The notes under the pieces were generated by a model that saw nothing but the letters and a program-made list of their open reading frames with translations, did not search any database and had not been told where the DNA came from. DNA of 64,000 bases from assembly GCF_001649575.2 (NCBI RefSeq), contig NC_051452.1, positions 12,614,281 to 12,678,280 of the forward strand, in the 5' to 3' direction. Each line of letters starts with the position of its first letter. The stretch's first letter is position 1. Positions 12,301-26,400 of the stretch are shown here, piece after piece. The translations under genes and the position numbers were made by a program. Origin of the DNA: Kryptolebias marmoratus. Taxonomy: Eukaryota; Chordata; Actinopteri; Cyprinodontiformes; Rivulidae.

Positions 12301-15300
12301 CTCAGAGGATGCTGAGGCTCATAGAGCACAGAGGTCGCCAACTTTCTGCAGAGTCAGCATCTACAGCCCTCCAAACTTCATGTGGCCTTCAGATCAGCTC
12401 AAGAACAGAGCAGAGAGCTTCATGGAATGAGTTTCCATGGCTGAGCAGCTGCATCCAAGCTTTACATCACCAAGTGCAAAGAGTCTGATGCTGTGGAGTA
12501 AAACACGCCGCCACTGGACTCTAGAGGAGCTGAGACGTGTCCTCTGGAGGGACGAAACACACTTCTCTGTCTGACAATCTGATGGACGAGTCTGGGTTTG
12601 GTGGTTGCCAGGAGAACGGTTTTTGTCTGACTGTATGGTGCCAAGTGTAAAGTTTGGTGGAGGGAGGATTATGGTGTGGGCTTGTTCCAGTGAAAGAAAC
12701 TCTTAATGCTTCAGCATGCCAAGACATTTTGGACCATTTCATGCTCCCAACAGTTTGGGGACGGCACCTTCCTGTTCCAACATGACTGAGCACCAGGGCA
12801 CAAAGCAAGGTCCATAAAGACATGGATAAGTGAGTTTGATGTGGAAGAACTTGACTGACCTGCACAGAGTCCTGACCTCAACCCAACAGAACACCTCTGG
12901 GATGAATTAGAGCAGAGACTGAGAGCCAGGCCTTCTGTCCAACATCAGTGTCTGACCTCATGAATGAGCTTCTAGATAAATGGTCAAAAATTCCCATAAA
13001 CGCTCCTAAACCCGTGGAAAACCTTCCCAGAGGAGCTGAAGCTGTTATAGTGGATCTTAGTAGAAATACATCAAACCAGAACTGAGCACCTTGAATGAGT
13101 CGATGATAAACTCTTCATTGTTGCAGCGTGGCTCACATGTGATTAAAGACATACGCTTGACTGATTTACCTAATTGGTCTAATTATGATATAAACAACGT
13201 GCTTCTTTTCCTGTTTATTGTGCTAACTCAGATCACAGGTCGTTGATGGAGACGGCGTACGTTTACAGCTCCAAGCACCAGTTTATCCTCATAACCGGAG
13301 GTCCAGTGTTGAAGCAGTTAGCGTGAGTCTTTTTTGCCCTCTTTCTGTAAATACGACCAAAGAAAAACCACAATATCTGCTCGTTTAAGTGTTTGACGTC
13401 ACATGCGCGCAGAGCGGTGGATGATGAGTCGCCCGTGCTTCTGCGTTTCAGGGCGGACGACTCGTCCGTGTCGTCTCGGGTGTGGTTCCTCCACTGCCGG
13501 GCTCACGGCGGCTCGCCGGCCTCCGAGCGCTGCCCCTCGACGCGCATGAGGTGGAGCCTGTCTGCCCTGAAGCTCCACTCCTTCCTGCAGCTCATGGAGG
13601 CGCCGCTGGTGGTGAGCAGAGCAGCCGAACGTTTAAACATATTAAAAAAAGAAACGGCATCACAGAGTGGTGGAAGCTGTTCTGTCCTGTTTTTGGCTGC
13701 TTCCTAACATGTTTTGGACTCTAACTACGTCAGTATACTGTCAGGTTTTTTAACCATTTATACGCCTAAATGTTCGGCTGGTTTAAAGCGTTACAGCTCT
13801 GACTTTTGTAAGTCTTGGACTTTTTGAAATATTAATTTTTTTACATTTATTACCCCATTAAAATGAATGGAGACCTCTTCAAATCCTTGAAAACCCTTTG
13901 TGCTCTGTAAAATTTCTTCAGCTGACCTGCTTTTTTTTTTGTTAGCTACTGTTCTGCTGCTTTTAGCGCTTAGTTACTGTTTGACTCATATTAGCTTTCA
14001 GCTACTGTTTAGCTAATTTTGCCTCTCAGCTTTTTACTGATTGTAGCTGCTGGATATTCTTTTGTTTCACAACTCTTGGCTTTTGGCTACCATGCTGCTA
14101 TGTTTGGCTTTTACTAATTCTTGCTTTTAGCATCTGTTTTGCTTATTTAACCTTTCAGCTACTATTCTGGCAGTTTTAGCTTTTAGTTACTGTTTTGCTA
14201 ACTTTAGTTATCAGTTATTGATTGGCTAATTTTGGCTTTCAGCCATAAACTTTCCTAATTTTAGCTTTCCTTCACTGTTTCACAACTCTAGGCTTTTAGC
14301 TGCTGTGTTGCTAATTTTGTTTTTTTAGTTATTGTTTTTTGCTTACACCTTCTTTTAGCATCTGTTTAGCTTTTTTTTTTTACCTTTCAGCTATTATTCT
14401 GGTAGTTTTAGCTTTAAGCAACTTTTTTTTGCTAATTTAGTTTGCAGTTTCTGATTGGCTAATTTAGCCTTTTAGTTATCTTTCCACTAGTTTCAGCTTT
14501 CAGCTGATGTTTTACTACTTCTGGATTTTACCCACTGTTTGCTAATCTTAGCTTTGAGCCTCTGAATTGCTTATTTTACTCCTTAGCTTCTGTTCTGCCA
14601 CTGGTAGCTTTTAGCTGTTGTTTTGCTCATTTTGGATTTTAGCTACCTTTTTGCTGATTGTTGATATGAACTACAGTTTTTTCCCAACTTTAGGTTGTAG
14701 CTATTGTTTTTGCTAGTTTTAACCTTAACCTACTGTTTTGTAAATCTTGGCTTTTTGCTACTTCTGTGCTAATTTTGGCTTTCAGCATTTGTTTTGCTCA
14801 TTTTACCTTTAAGCTATCATTGTGCTAGTTTCAGCTTTTAGCTAATTTTGGATTTTTAGCTACCGTTTTGCTAATTGTATCAATCAATCAATCAATCAAT
14901 CAAATTTTATTTGTATAGCACATTTCAGCAGCAAGGCATTTCAAGGTGCTTTACATAATTAAAAAACAACAACAAAAAAACAAAATAAAAACAGCATGTG
15001 ACATTGAATAAACAGTAAGAAAGAGAAAAACATTGAAAACCCGCACTCTAACCCTAATTTAGCCATAAGCAACTCTAAACAAGTGGGTTTTAAGTTGAGA
15101 TTTAAAGGCACCCAGTGTTTCAGCTGTTTTACAGTTTTCTGGAAGTTTGTTCCAAATTTGTGGTGCATAGAAACTGAAAGCTGCTTCTCCTCNNNNNNNN
15201 NNNNNNNNNNNNNNNNNNNNNNNNNNNNNNNNNNNNNNNNNNNNNNNNNNNNNNNNNNNNNNNNNNNNNNACAGATCTTTAATGTATTGTGGTGCTAAAC

Positions 15301-18300
15301 CGTTCAGTGATTTATAAACTAACAACAGTATTTTAAAGTCTATTCTTTGAGCTACAGGGAGCCAGTGTAGGGACTTTAAAACTGGTGTTATGTGCTCTAT
15401 CTTCCTGGTTTTAGTGAGAACACGAGCAGCAGCGTTCTGTATCAGGATTGTAGCATTTAGCTATTATGTTTTCCAAATTTAGCTCTTAGATATTGGTCTG
15501 CTAGATGTGAATTTTAGCTTTCATTTAGCTAGTTTTAGCTTTCAGCTCCTGTTTAGCTGCTTTAAACACCATTAAAGCTGTTCGTTGATCAGAGCTTCGA
15601 AGCTAAAGTATCTGTGTTATTTATCAGAACCCATTAGAACTTTAATGAGCCGGTTTGTTCTTCCTGTGCCTCCGTCAGTCCGAGGTGTACGTGGACCCCG
15701 CCTCGGTCCCACCCCCACAGTTCCCCCACCAGCTGACCCCCCAGGTCTTCCTGTTTTCCCGCCCTGAGACCGAGCTCCTGGACCTGGCCTCGGCCTCGGC
15801 TCTGGCCTGGCGGCTGCGCGGCCTCGCCCTGCTGCTGCTCGTGCACAGGTGGGCGAACTGTTGATTGCTTGGTGGTTTGTAATCCTGAGGCTGCAGGTTC
15901 GAGCCCAGGTTGTGGCAGGAAAGGCGTAAAAACGATTGTTTGTGGGAGTTTGCTCGCTGTGGCGACCCCTGAAGAAGGCAGCAGCTGAAAGAACTTACTA
16001 CTTCCTTACTGTTAAAAAGAATGATCACTTTTATTTCACTTCCAACTCATAGGAATGTTATTGTAACAAATAAAAAAATCCTATTATTGATATCTAAAAT
16101 AGTATTTGGTGGGAGGAGTGTGATTTGGTTATTAAACAGCCTTCCATACAATGTGTGATTTAATTATTTATTAAAATGGCCTGCCACACACTATGATTTG
16201 ATTATGTAATGAAACATCCTGCCATACATGATGGATTTGTCATATATTAAAATGGCCTTTGATACTATATGTGATTTGATTACATATTAAACTGGCCTGC
16301 CATATCCTGTGTGATTTGTTATATATTAAAAAGACCTGCCATACGTTACGTCAGCTGGAGCGAGCAAACAGGCAGAGGTCGAGCGCATGAGTGAGAGGTG
16401 AATGCATCAAATACGTTCCTGTTTGCTCACCTAATGCAAATATAACTGAGTACCTCCCCCCTGTTTGAACAGAGAATAGGCAGCAGCTTTGGGTGGCGAG
16501 GCGTGTTGCTCATGTCAGAAACTGCTTCTGCTTGTGCGTCTTCCAGCGAGAGTCCTGCAGTGAAAACCTCTGACGAGTACAACGCCGCCTACAGGCTGCC
16601 CGAGAAGGTGCAACGCTCATTTCCTTCCATATAGAGCAGGCTTGTTTGTTGTTCTTACTTGTGTGTGTGTGTTTGTGTTTGCAGAGCTCGGAGGTGAAGT
16701 ATTTGACCTTACACAGCCTTGACGATGTGTTGGGGCTCCTCACAGACAGACAGGACGAAGAAGAGGAGGAGGAGGAGGATGAAGAGGAGAAGGAGGAGGG
16801 TTTGGATTCTGGTAAGCAGAGGGAGAAACAAAGAGAGGCAAACGAGCAACGAGGGAGTTTTTTATTTGTGTGAATTCATGTGCGTCCGCTTGCAGAGAGG
16901 CTGGACGACGAAGTTGCGGCGGACGTTTTTGAGAAGCGAGCCAGTCAGCCCGACACGGACTCCATCACCCAGCTGACCTCTGGCAACTTCCACGCCGAAA
17001 TCGCACGAAGCAGCCTCACGGTGGCGCTCTTCTACCTCAAATGTGAGCCAAGCTGCGGCGGACGCGGCCCTTTTTCTTTCACTTCATCCACACCCGGCTC
17101 ACAACGAATACTAACAGGTGAGCGCGGCCTCTTTTTCCTCCACCAGGGGACGCTGTTTCCATGGAGTTTCTCAGCTCCTTCATCGACGTCGCAGAGAGAC
17201 TCGCAGGTAAACAACAGGTGAAGTTTATTTGTTCCAAACAAAACATATCAGAGAGAGATTTAATAAAGACGACTGCTCATGTTCTTTGTCTTGCTTTGAT
17301 TTAGGGAACAAACACCTTTACATTAAAAAAAAACATCTTGTATAGATTTGATCCTGATCTGTTTTCAGACTCTTTCATGTTGTTTTGGAGAAGGTTTTTA
17401 AAACGGCTAAATTAACTTTACAACATAGTAACATCCTTCCATCACATACAGGGCCGTAGCCAAACTTTATAGATTAATTGAAACAATAGATGAGCTAACA
17501 AGTCATTTAGGTTTAATGATTTGTAAGTTCGCAGAAATCTTTTGCTCCCGTTTGAGATTGTTTTGAAACGATTGTTTTGAAGATTCCGAGGTTAACGACG
17601 TTCAGATGAGTGCCGTGGACTGCGGCGAGTGGACGGACCTCTGCGGCGCGCAGCCCGGCACGCCCGTCCCCTTCCGGCCAATCGCAACCTTTCCCAGCGT
17701 CCTGCTGCTCCGCCCCCAGCAGCCGGCCCAGCGCTACAGAGGAATGCTGGGTGGAGAGGCGCTGCATCGCTTCATCATGATGTGAGGAGATACGACTTTC
17801 CGTATTTTAATGAAGAACGGAGTAAAAAGGTTTCAGCGGTTGTTCTATTAAACATGGGATCCCTCAGGGCTTCGTCTTTGGTCCTCTTTTGTTTTTGATT
17901 AATTGACGAAATGCTCCTTTTTAAAGTTGACTCTAAATTTGAGGACATTTTATGTAGATTTAGTCTCAGACTTCCTGTTGTCATATTGTTTCTTTTATGA
18001 CATTTGATAGTATTTGCCTTCACGTTTATCTTTACCCAGGAGCCGCACAGCCTCTCCGCTGCTGCTGTCCACCCAAGAGGAAGTGACATCCTTCCTGCAG
18101 GAAGCGCCTCCCCCTGAGCTCGCGGGCTACAGGCCCGACAGAATCCTGGGATTATTCAGGACGCGCACGGAAACAGGTGGGAGTCGGGAAGAAGGTCGCG
18201 TCACGAGGGCTGAAGATGGCTTTTAAAAAGTTGTTATTATGATGGTTTGAAACGGACAAGCAGAAGAAAAGAGATTTCCTCTCTTTGATTCTTTTCCAAA

Positions 18301-20426
18301 TAAAACCTGATGCTGGTGGTTGTTTTTCTCCAGGTTCATCGGTCTTCGCCGAAGCAGCAAAGTCACTCAGAGGAGAAGTGCTGAGCGGACTGCTGAGCGG
18401 CGAACCAGCGGCCAAATGGTACCGGCTTTTCACAAACTCCATTTTCAGAGTCTCAAGCTGTAAATCACAAGATTTTCTTCTTTTTCTTCCTGCGCGGCAG
18501 CGTAGAACAAAGTGTCACAGAGATTTATGGACAGTTTCTGTACTTAAGAAGCTTTTACAAAAAACATTTCCTATAGACTAAATTCATTACCATCAGAATT
18601 GGGTTACTTCAGAATTGACTGGACCTGTTTTTTTTCTGTTCAAATGGTCTCTTTTACCTGTTGGTTTGGATAAGTGTTTGCAGACCTTACTGCTGGTTTG
18701 GACACCGTATACCAGGGGTGTCAAACCCAGTGACGCAAGGAAGCCAAAATTAAAATTTTGCTCCTAGCCAAGGGCCAATCACGATCCGTATTTATTGAAA
18801 TTTACATAAATTAATTACCTTTAGATGTATTATGTCAAATCATTCATATAGAAATATCAATGACCTTTTCCCAGTTAAAGATTATACAGAATGTAAAGCA
18901 AACATACTTTAATGAACACAGACAAATAGATCAAACTTCAAAAAGCACATCATTAGCAGTCAGTTCTTACACCTCACTCAGCTTTTAAATTTATTTTTAC
19001 CATTAAAACAGAATTTAAAAAAAAAAGCCATCACCAAAAAGCTGATCATACAGAAATTAAAACTATATATTGTTGGCTTCTAAGTCACCTTCAAGAGAAA
19101 ACTTCACTAATTACACTAGTTTTTTTTAAGCAAAATAAGAATCAGAGACTCGATCTGTCCCTGACTGGAGGGCTGGACCTAATGACATCTAAACGTTATC
19201 TTGGGGGCCGGATGAAATGTTACAGAGGGCCGGATCTGGCCCGCGGGCCTTGACTTTGTCACGTGCGCTGTAGATCATAACGCCGGTTTTATCTCCACTC
19301 AAACGGAGTGAAGGCCATAAAGAAACCGTGGTTTGAGTCAATTTGCCAGGACAACACCAGGCCTGCTGACTTTTCTGTCCCAGCTCCAGCACATTTAGAC
19401 ATTCAGACATCTGGACTGTGTTATTGTTTCGACATTAACGCGGTTCAGAGCCGTTCGAGTCGCATTTCTGTACTTATCTTTTGACAGGATTAGGCTATTT
19501 ACCTCAGCGTCCGAGCCAAGGCTGGAGCTTTTAACTTGTGTTAAAAGCGGTGATCTGACGTTCACCGTGAACATAACGTCAGTGCTTTGTTCGTTTAGGT
19601 CAGGGGCGTCCAATCCTGGTCCTCCAGGGCCACTATCCTGCATGTTTTACTCGTTTCCCTGCTCCAACACACCTGATTCAGAGGTTAAATCACCTCTTCA
19701 TGTTCTGCAGAAGCCTGTTAATCAGACATTGATTCAGATCAGGTGTGTTGGAGCAGAGAGACAAGTAAAACATGCAGGATGGTGGCCCTCGAAGACCGTG
19801 GTTGGAGACCCCTGGTTTAGGTGAATATAACGCAGCGTAACGCTGTTGTTCTGTGACTGATGCAGCACATTCTAGCTTACAGTGACCACAGCGGGTCAAA
19901 CTAGCTCTGAAACAATCAGAAGAGACAGACGAAAGAGAAAACTCGCCACACTGCGTCCTGATAATTCACTTTGATGATTAAAATCCCAACAAAACGGATG
20001 ATAAATCAACAAAAAGGTGTAAAATTAGGGCTGTTAAATTGTGTTTAATCAGCTGGTGGTTCAGCACGAGACATCAAGGATCAGGATGGACTGTGTTCAG
20101 GCGACCCAACATACTGTGTGTGGCTCCGACGGTGGCTTGAGTGGAAACGTTTTCGTTGTGCTTCGACGCAGCTCAGGCGAGGATTTCTTACCGTTTGATC
20201 GCAGTCAGGAAAGCTAAAGATGGAATTTAGCCACGAGTCCGAACAGGCCCAGGAGGACGTAAAAAAACAGCCAGTTTCTACGATTATTCAAATCTGAGTT
20301 CAAATGTTTAAAAAAACAAACACTTTCTACAGTTCTACTTGCTGGGTTACATCATGTTACCATGACGACTGCGGAAAGTCAGAAAGTTTGACTTCTTGTT
20401 TATTCAGCTGCTTGTGTAAAATAACT

Positions 20427-20460
<34 letters not shown>

Positions 20461-23400
20461 GTGTTGTGCGTAGGGCTGCGGAGCATGCTGTCCACCTTCC
20501 TGCGGTGCTGCTGTTTCCATCTTGGAGGACACACACTCGTCCCTCTGCGCTGCCCGTGTCCTCGTCTGTCAAAGAGCTGCTCACACACATCAGCACCGCT
20601 CTGATCCACCCAGTGGTACGTACGTATGTGTGTGTGTGTGTGTGTGGCACGTCTAGCTCGATGTAATTGCCAATTCTTAGCAAGTCATTAACTATAATGA
20701 CCTGAATGATTCGTCTGAATTTTCAAATCCCAGAGTCTCTGAGCTCAGATCTCTTCACTGATGTTGGAATAAAATAGCTGAAAATAAACAATAAGTCGCT
20801 CACAACGTGTGTGACGATAACAGCCACCATTTGTAGCTTTGGAGTCTGAATGAGATTTCCTCAAAACCTTTGAGCTCAAAGTAAGGTCATAGTTCTGAGT
20901 TTAGATTCTCTGATCTTAAAGCGCACTTTAAGCTCGTTCCAAGCAGCCATTTTGTTCGTCTTAGCAAACGTAAATTACCGTGTTGTAGCAGAAGTTGTCT
21001 CCTGCCACCTTTTATGTTCACTTAAACCCACAGGCAGGGGGAAAAATCTAATGAAAAGCGCTGTTGGTCACTTTTCTGACGTTACTTTGCTAAAACCTAA
21101 CAACAAAGGGTAAAACAAGCTCAAAGAAAGGACTCTGGTCCAAGTGGACTTATTTTAAAGACTAGGTGTCGCTTGTTACGCTTAAAGCCCCTCAGCAGCA
21201 TTTAATTAGGTCATTATTGTAAGGTAATAACAATTAGGGGTAAACACTGCATTAAATTAATGTAGACATCACTAAATCACTAATTCTAATCAGTAATAAA
21301 ATGTATATGAGTCTAAAATAAGTCTCTAATGACTGGGACTTTTAATGACTTTTAATGAATTTAAATATAATAGTAAAAATAATAATAATAATTTTATTTA
21401 AAAAGCACTTTTCAGGACACCCAAGGACACGTACAAGAATAGGCGAATCAGAGGACAATGTGTGAAAATACAGCAGACATAAGTAACAGTAGAATTAAAA
21501 CAGATGAAATTAAGAAGGATAGGCTAATCTAAAGAGATGAGTTTTCAGAGCAGTCATGAACGCAGGGAGAGAGGTAGTCTTTCTTAGCTCAGATGGTAGA
21601 GAGTTCCAGAGGAGAGGTGCAGAGCAGGAGAAAGCCCTGCTCCCCATCGTGGAGAGGCGGACAGAGGGTACTTGGAGGTTTAAGGAGGAAGAGGATCGGA
21701 GAGAACGGGAGGGGATGGAGATGCATACAAGGTCAGACATATAAGGTGGGGCAAGATGGTGGATAGCTTTGAACAGGAGAAGCAGAATTTTAAAGGTGAT
21801 GCGTGATTTGACCGGGAGCCGATGGAGCTGTTGCAGGACTGGGGTGATGTGGTTATGGGAGGAGGTTAGAGTGATGACACGTGCAGCCGAGTTCTGCACC
21901 ATCTGAAGCTTATAGAGGGATTTGTTGGGGAGGCCAAAAAGAAGAGAATTACAGTAGTCAATCTGTGAAGTCACAAGACTTTGGATGGACAAGGATGGCT
22001 GCGGTGCGGGGTGTGAGAGAACGGTTTTTATTTCTGAGGTGGAAGTAGGCAGACCATATAACATTATTGATGTGAGCAGTGAAGGAGAGAGTGATGTCGA
22101 GGATGACACCAAGACTCGAGGGGGTTAGCAGCAAGTTGTTGAAGGGGATAAGTAAATTCTTTGATTTTGAAAAGGAATTTTTAGTGCCGTTGAGGATGAT
22201 TTCTGTTTTATCGCTGTTCAGCTGAAGGAAATTGTCTGAAAACCAGTGATTGAGTTCATTGAGACAGTCAGTGAGAATGGAGGGAGGATGAGTAGAGGAG
22301 AGTAAATATAGCGCTATAACACGTGAAAATAAAAGCCTGGTTCCTTAAACACTTTAGGTACATAAAAACAGTCATTTATCATTTTATATGATCATTCTTG
22401 TGTTGGCTTAAAGCTGCAATTTATTGCTTTATTTAGCTTTTCACATATTTGGAAAATGAGGTAAAAAAAGTAATTTTCTTGCCTGAGACCCTAATCTGCA
22501 CAAATAAAGATATTTTTAAAAAATGTGACAAAATATGCAAAAGTATACATTTTTACTGGAATTAAGATCTGTGTAAAAATGAGTCTTTAAAGACACCATG
22601 TAGTGATCCTGGGAACGAAAAGTAGCAGATAATCTTCCTAATCTACGTTTAAATGAAAGTTTTTAACATCTATGTCTTCAGAAATAATCCTTTGTTTTAT
22701 AACCTTTTAAATCTCCTTTAAAATTGACCATTTTTCTCTGCCGGGAAATCCCTTCGTATAATGGTTGGTGTCATCATGAAGCTCGGGGATTCCCCCTTTT
22801 TAAAGGCATCGCTCCAGAAAAAATCGTAAACAAAACCAGCTCGCTGCCAGGTGACAAATCGCCAAATTCCAGCAAACCAAGTCTCATTATGAAGCTTTTG
22901 AGATGGAGAATCTGAAAATAACAACTTAATATTGAAAAGTTTCTCACTGTGACTCATTTTGTCATTAATTATATATAAAAAAAATCTTTATTTGAACAGA
23001 AACTCTGAAATACCCCCGCTCTGCCACTAGGTGGCTCCAGATCCTCCAAAAACTTTATTTATTTTTTTTATTTCATTTAGACTTTCCTCTCATGTATTAA
23101 TTATTTCAGTTTAATATAATGTTTAAAAATCGGGACACAGAGGGAAAAAAAAAACACGTTAAAGACGGCTTCATTGTTGTTTTGGTTTCAGAGCAGAAGG
23201 CAGGAGTGAGCAGAAGAACGCAGCGGAAAACCTCAGTTTTTAGAAATATGTGGAGTCATGTCGGGTCTTAAACTACTCAATTCTTCTAGTCCTAAAAAAA
23301 TAAAATAAACCATGAAAACGTCTCAATAATGTTATCTTTCTTTTCCGGTCCAGAGTTTTTTAAAGCGCTGCTGCTTCTGTTGACTCCTTTATTTCCCTCA

Positions 23401-26400
23401 CATGATCCCACCTCTGTGTTCCTCTCCTGACGTCCCTTTCACCTCCTTCGGTGAACGAATCGCTGCTTCTCTCTGCTGCATCATCAGCTTTAATGAGTTA
23501 ATGAGCAGGAAAAACCTAAAGAGTTAGCAGAAAACTGGACTTTGTGTGCTGATGCCGACAAATTGATTTTTCTAATCATTTGGATGTTATCCCGTCAGCC
23601 TCCAGACTCCTGAAACGTTCCCAGCATCCCGTCTGTCCTCTTAGCCGGATTGACATTTTGATGCCCTCCTTCCTGTTTGTCCCCCCCAGCCGGAGCTGAC
23701 GGTGGAAAACCTGCCGTCCTTCCTCTCGCTGGGCAAAGCCCTCCTCCTCCTCTTTGTGGGGGAGGAGGATGACGAGTTCGGGCGGAGGCAGAGCCAGGCT
23801 CTGGTGGAGGAGCTGAGGGGCGTGAGGACGGAGCGCTACCTGACCTGCTGGATCCACCTGTACGTGTTATGTTTCCAGTAACGTCTGTCTGTCTGTCTGT
23901 CGACAAGATTACTCAAAAACTTATGCAAGGAACAAGTGATTAAAGGTCACATATGAGCTGTAACTCTGCAGCTGGACACCTCATGTGTCAAGGGTGATCA
24001 CTATTGATTTCAACGGGACAGGGTCAAAGGTCAAGGTCACAGATGAGCCCGTGCTCCAACTATGCAACCATATAACGGAGGAAAATTTAACTGCACAGCT
24101 GGACACCTTTTAGGTTAGGAGTGATCACCATTGAATTCAAGATAATGGGGTCAAAGGTCAACATCCCAGCTGACCTGGTGCTCTAACTCTGCAACAGTGT
24201 AATGTAGGAGCGTCAAACTGCACAGCTGGACACCTCATGGGTCAAAGAGGATGCCTGTGGATTTCAGGGTTCTTGGGGTCAAAGGTCAAAGGTGACCCCT
24301 TTGTTAAAAACATGTCTCTGGTTCTACATGTGACCCTTTTGTGTCCGTTGGCTTGTTAGTCTGTCTGTTAGCAAAGATCAGGTAAAAACTAAAGAACAGA
24401 TTTGGATGAAATGTTCAGAAAACAATGGATTAAATTCTGGTGCTGATCCAGATTATGATCCAGATTATGATCCAGATTAGACTATTCTTATATCACATTG
24501 TGGCCTTGTTGGAACTTTGAACTCTGAGTGCTTCTAGTAATTATTGTTTTATCAACTAAAACCCAGCTCTTGCCTGTAATGTGTAACAAGTTTCATATTT
24601 GGCTGTTTCAGGGGGCGCACTCCAGCTGGTATGTCCGTCCTGGGGTCCTACCTGGGCTCCATGCCGCCGCTTCCTGCTCTGGTTCTCACGCATTTACCCA
24701 CCGGAGATGAAATCTATCAGTACCCCCCCAGCACTCCTATAGTGGCCTCCTCCGTGCTGCGGTGGCTGCAGAAGGTTGAGGACGGGACCGAGTCTCCGGC
24801 AGGTACAGTCTGCAGACGGCTGACAGCTGACGGCTCGGCTCCACCCAGAGCAGCTGAAACGCCTCGTTTTCCAAACACGTCACGCTTCCATCAGAGTCCA
24901 GAGCCGTGCATTATAACACGCAAATTCTGCTGCATTACAGCGTGACTGCTGAAGGCTGTTAAAGAAGCTGAAACCGAATCGTTAAGTTAAAACAATCAGA
25001 AGTAGCTAAAATGACCAAAACAACAGCTAAGGGAAAATTAAGCAACACCAATGGTGAAAGCCAACATAAGCAAAATAGTAGCAAAGAGCCAAAATTTGCA
25101 AAACAGAAGCTGAAGGTTGAAACTAGCTAAATGATAGCGGAAAGCTAAATCTAGCAAAACAGTAGCTGAAAGCCAAAATTAGCAAAATAGTAGCAAAAAG
25201 CCTCAATTTGCAAAAAAAACTAAAATGATCAAAACACTAGCCTAAAGCTAAAACTAGCAGAATAATGGCTGAAAGATAAAATATGCAAAGCAGATGCTAA
25301 CATCCAGATTTAGCTAAACAAAACCTAAAAGGCAAAATTTGGAACATAGTAGCTAAAGGCCAAACAGTCATGGGTAAAATCTAGCTTTACCAAAAACAGT
25401 AGCTGAAAGCCAAAATTAGCCAAAGAGTAACTTAAAACCAAAATTAGCAAAACAGTAGGTAAAAGCTAATGTTAGTAAAATAGTAACTAGGAGCTAAAAC
25501 GTGACCACTTGTTCATCTCGTTGATTTATACTAATTTATTTAGTTTCTCCAGAAGCTTTCACGTTGAGCCGAGTTTGTTGATCCCAGTTGCTGACTCAGC
25601 TAACCAGAGGGCTGCAGGAACTTCAGGCGACCTTTCCCATAATCCATTGTTTTTTTGAGCGGTCGTATTGAAATCACCACCTCTTCTTACTTTGTAGCAA
25701 CATCAGGTCCACCTGGTGTCCCGTTCAGAGTGGCTGAAGGCAGCAGACCGGCTACCACCAACTCCAAAGCTGATCGGCTGATCAGTCTGTCTGTCCGGAG
25801 TTACTGAGGGATCTGTTTTAATGCTCGCTCCTACAAACCGCTCCATTGTTATTTAGTCTCTAAGTAATAGTGGGCGCAGATCATTACCCAATCCTTTCTT
25901 AAATTTTTTTTTGCATCTACATAAATTGACCAAAACTATAGTTATATTAAAGAACAAAAGCAAGTGGTGTAATATTTACTAAACCAGACAAGATTCTACT
26001 ATAAATAATACATCCCAGGAGGGGGGGGGGGGGGGAAAAAACGTCTTAATGTTACAATTTATTAAAGATCTAAACATGTAAACACACTGAACCCAGGCTC
26101 ATATTTCATTGATGCTCACCTGCACAGCCCCTAAATTATTCATTTGCTTCTTATCTTTTTTTAAATCATTATTGCTGCTTCAGCACGTTAATAAAATATA
26201 ACCTGTAATGTGTTTCCCAGCTAATGGCGCATTATTCATCAATAATAGATACTTCAGTTATCTGCGTCTGAACATGTTTCCAGCGGTCGCTTCAGTTAGG
26301 CTTTCGTCATCTCCTGAGCAGGTCATAATCCCCCACCACCCCCCCGTCTCCAGTGATTGGCTTCTTTCGTTCATTGATTGGGGGATGGCTTTTCAACGAT

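Noticed and set aside
13482..13724. Alternative frame over txndc16 exon 7
   Set aside because: Only the frame joining exons 6 and 8 in phase resembles TXNDC16; this one is a shadow.
13940..14878. Possible CRISPR-like or regulatory array
   Set aside because: Units are contiguous and degenerate with no unique spacers, in a vertebrate intron; it is a minisatellite.
18705..19278. 8-bp target duplication for the hAT element at 18713
   Set aside because: Left CCGTATAC and right TAGATCAT do not match; the right boundary is too decayed.
20400..20683. Frames with VCVCVC or THTHTH runs
   Set aside because: Translation of TG/CA microsatellites, not protein.
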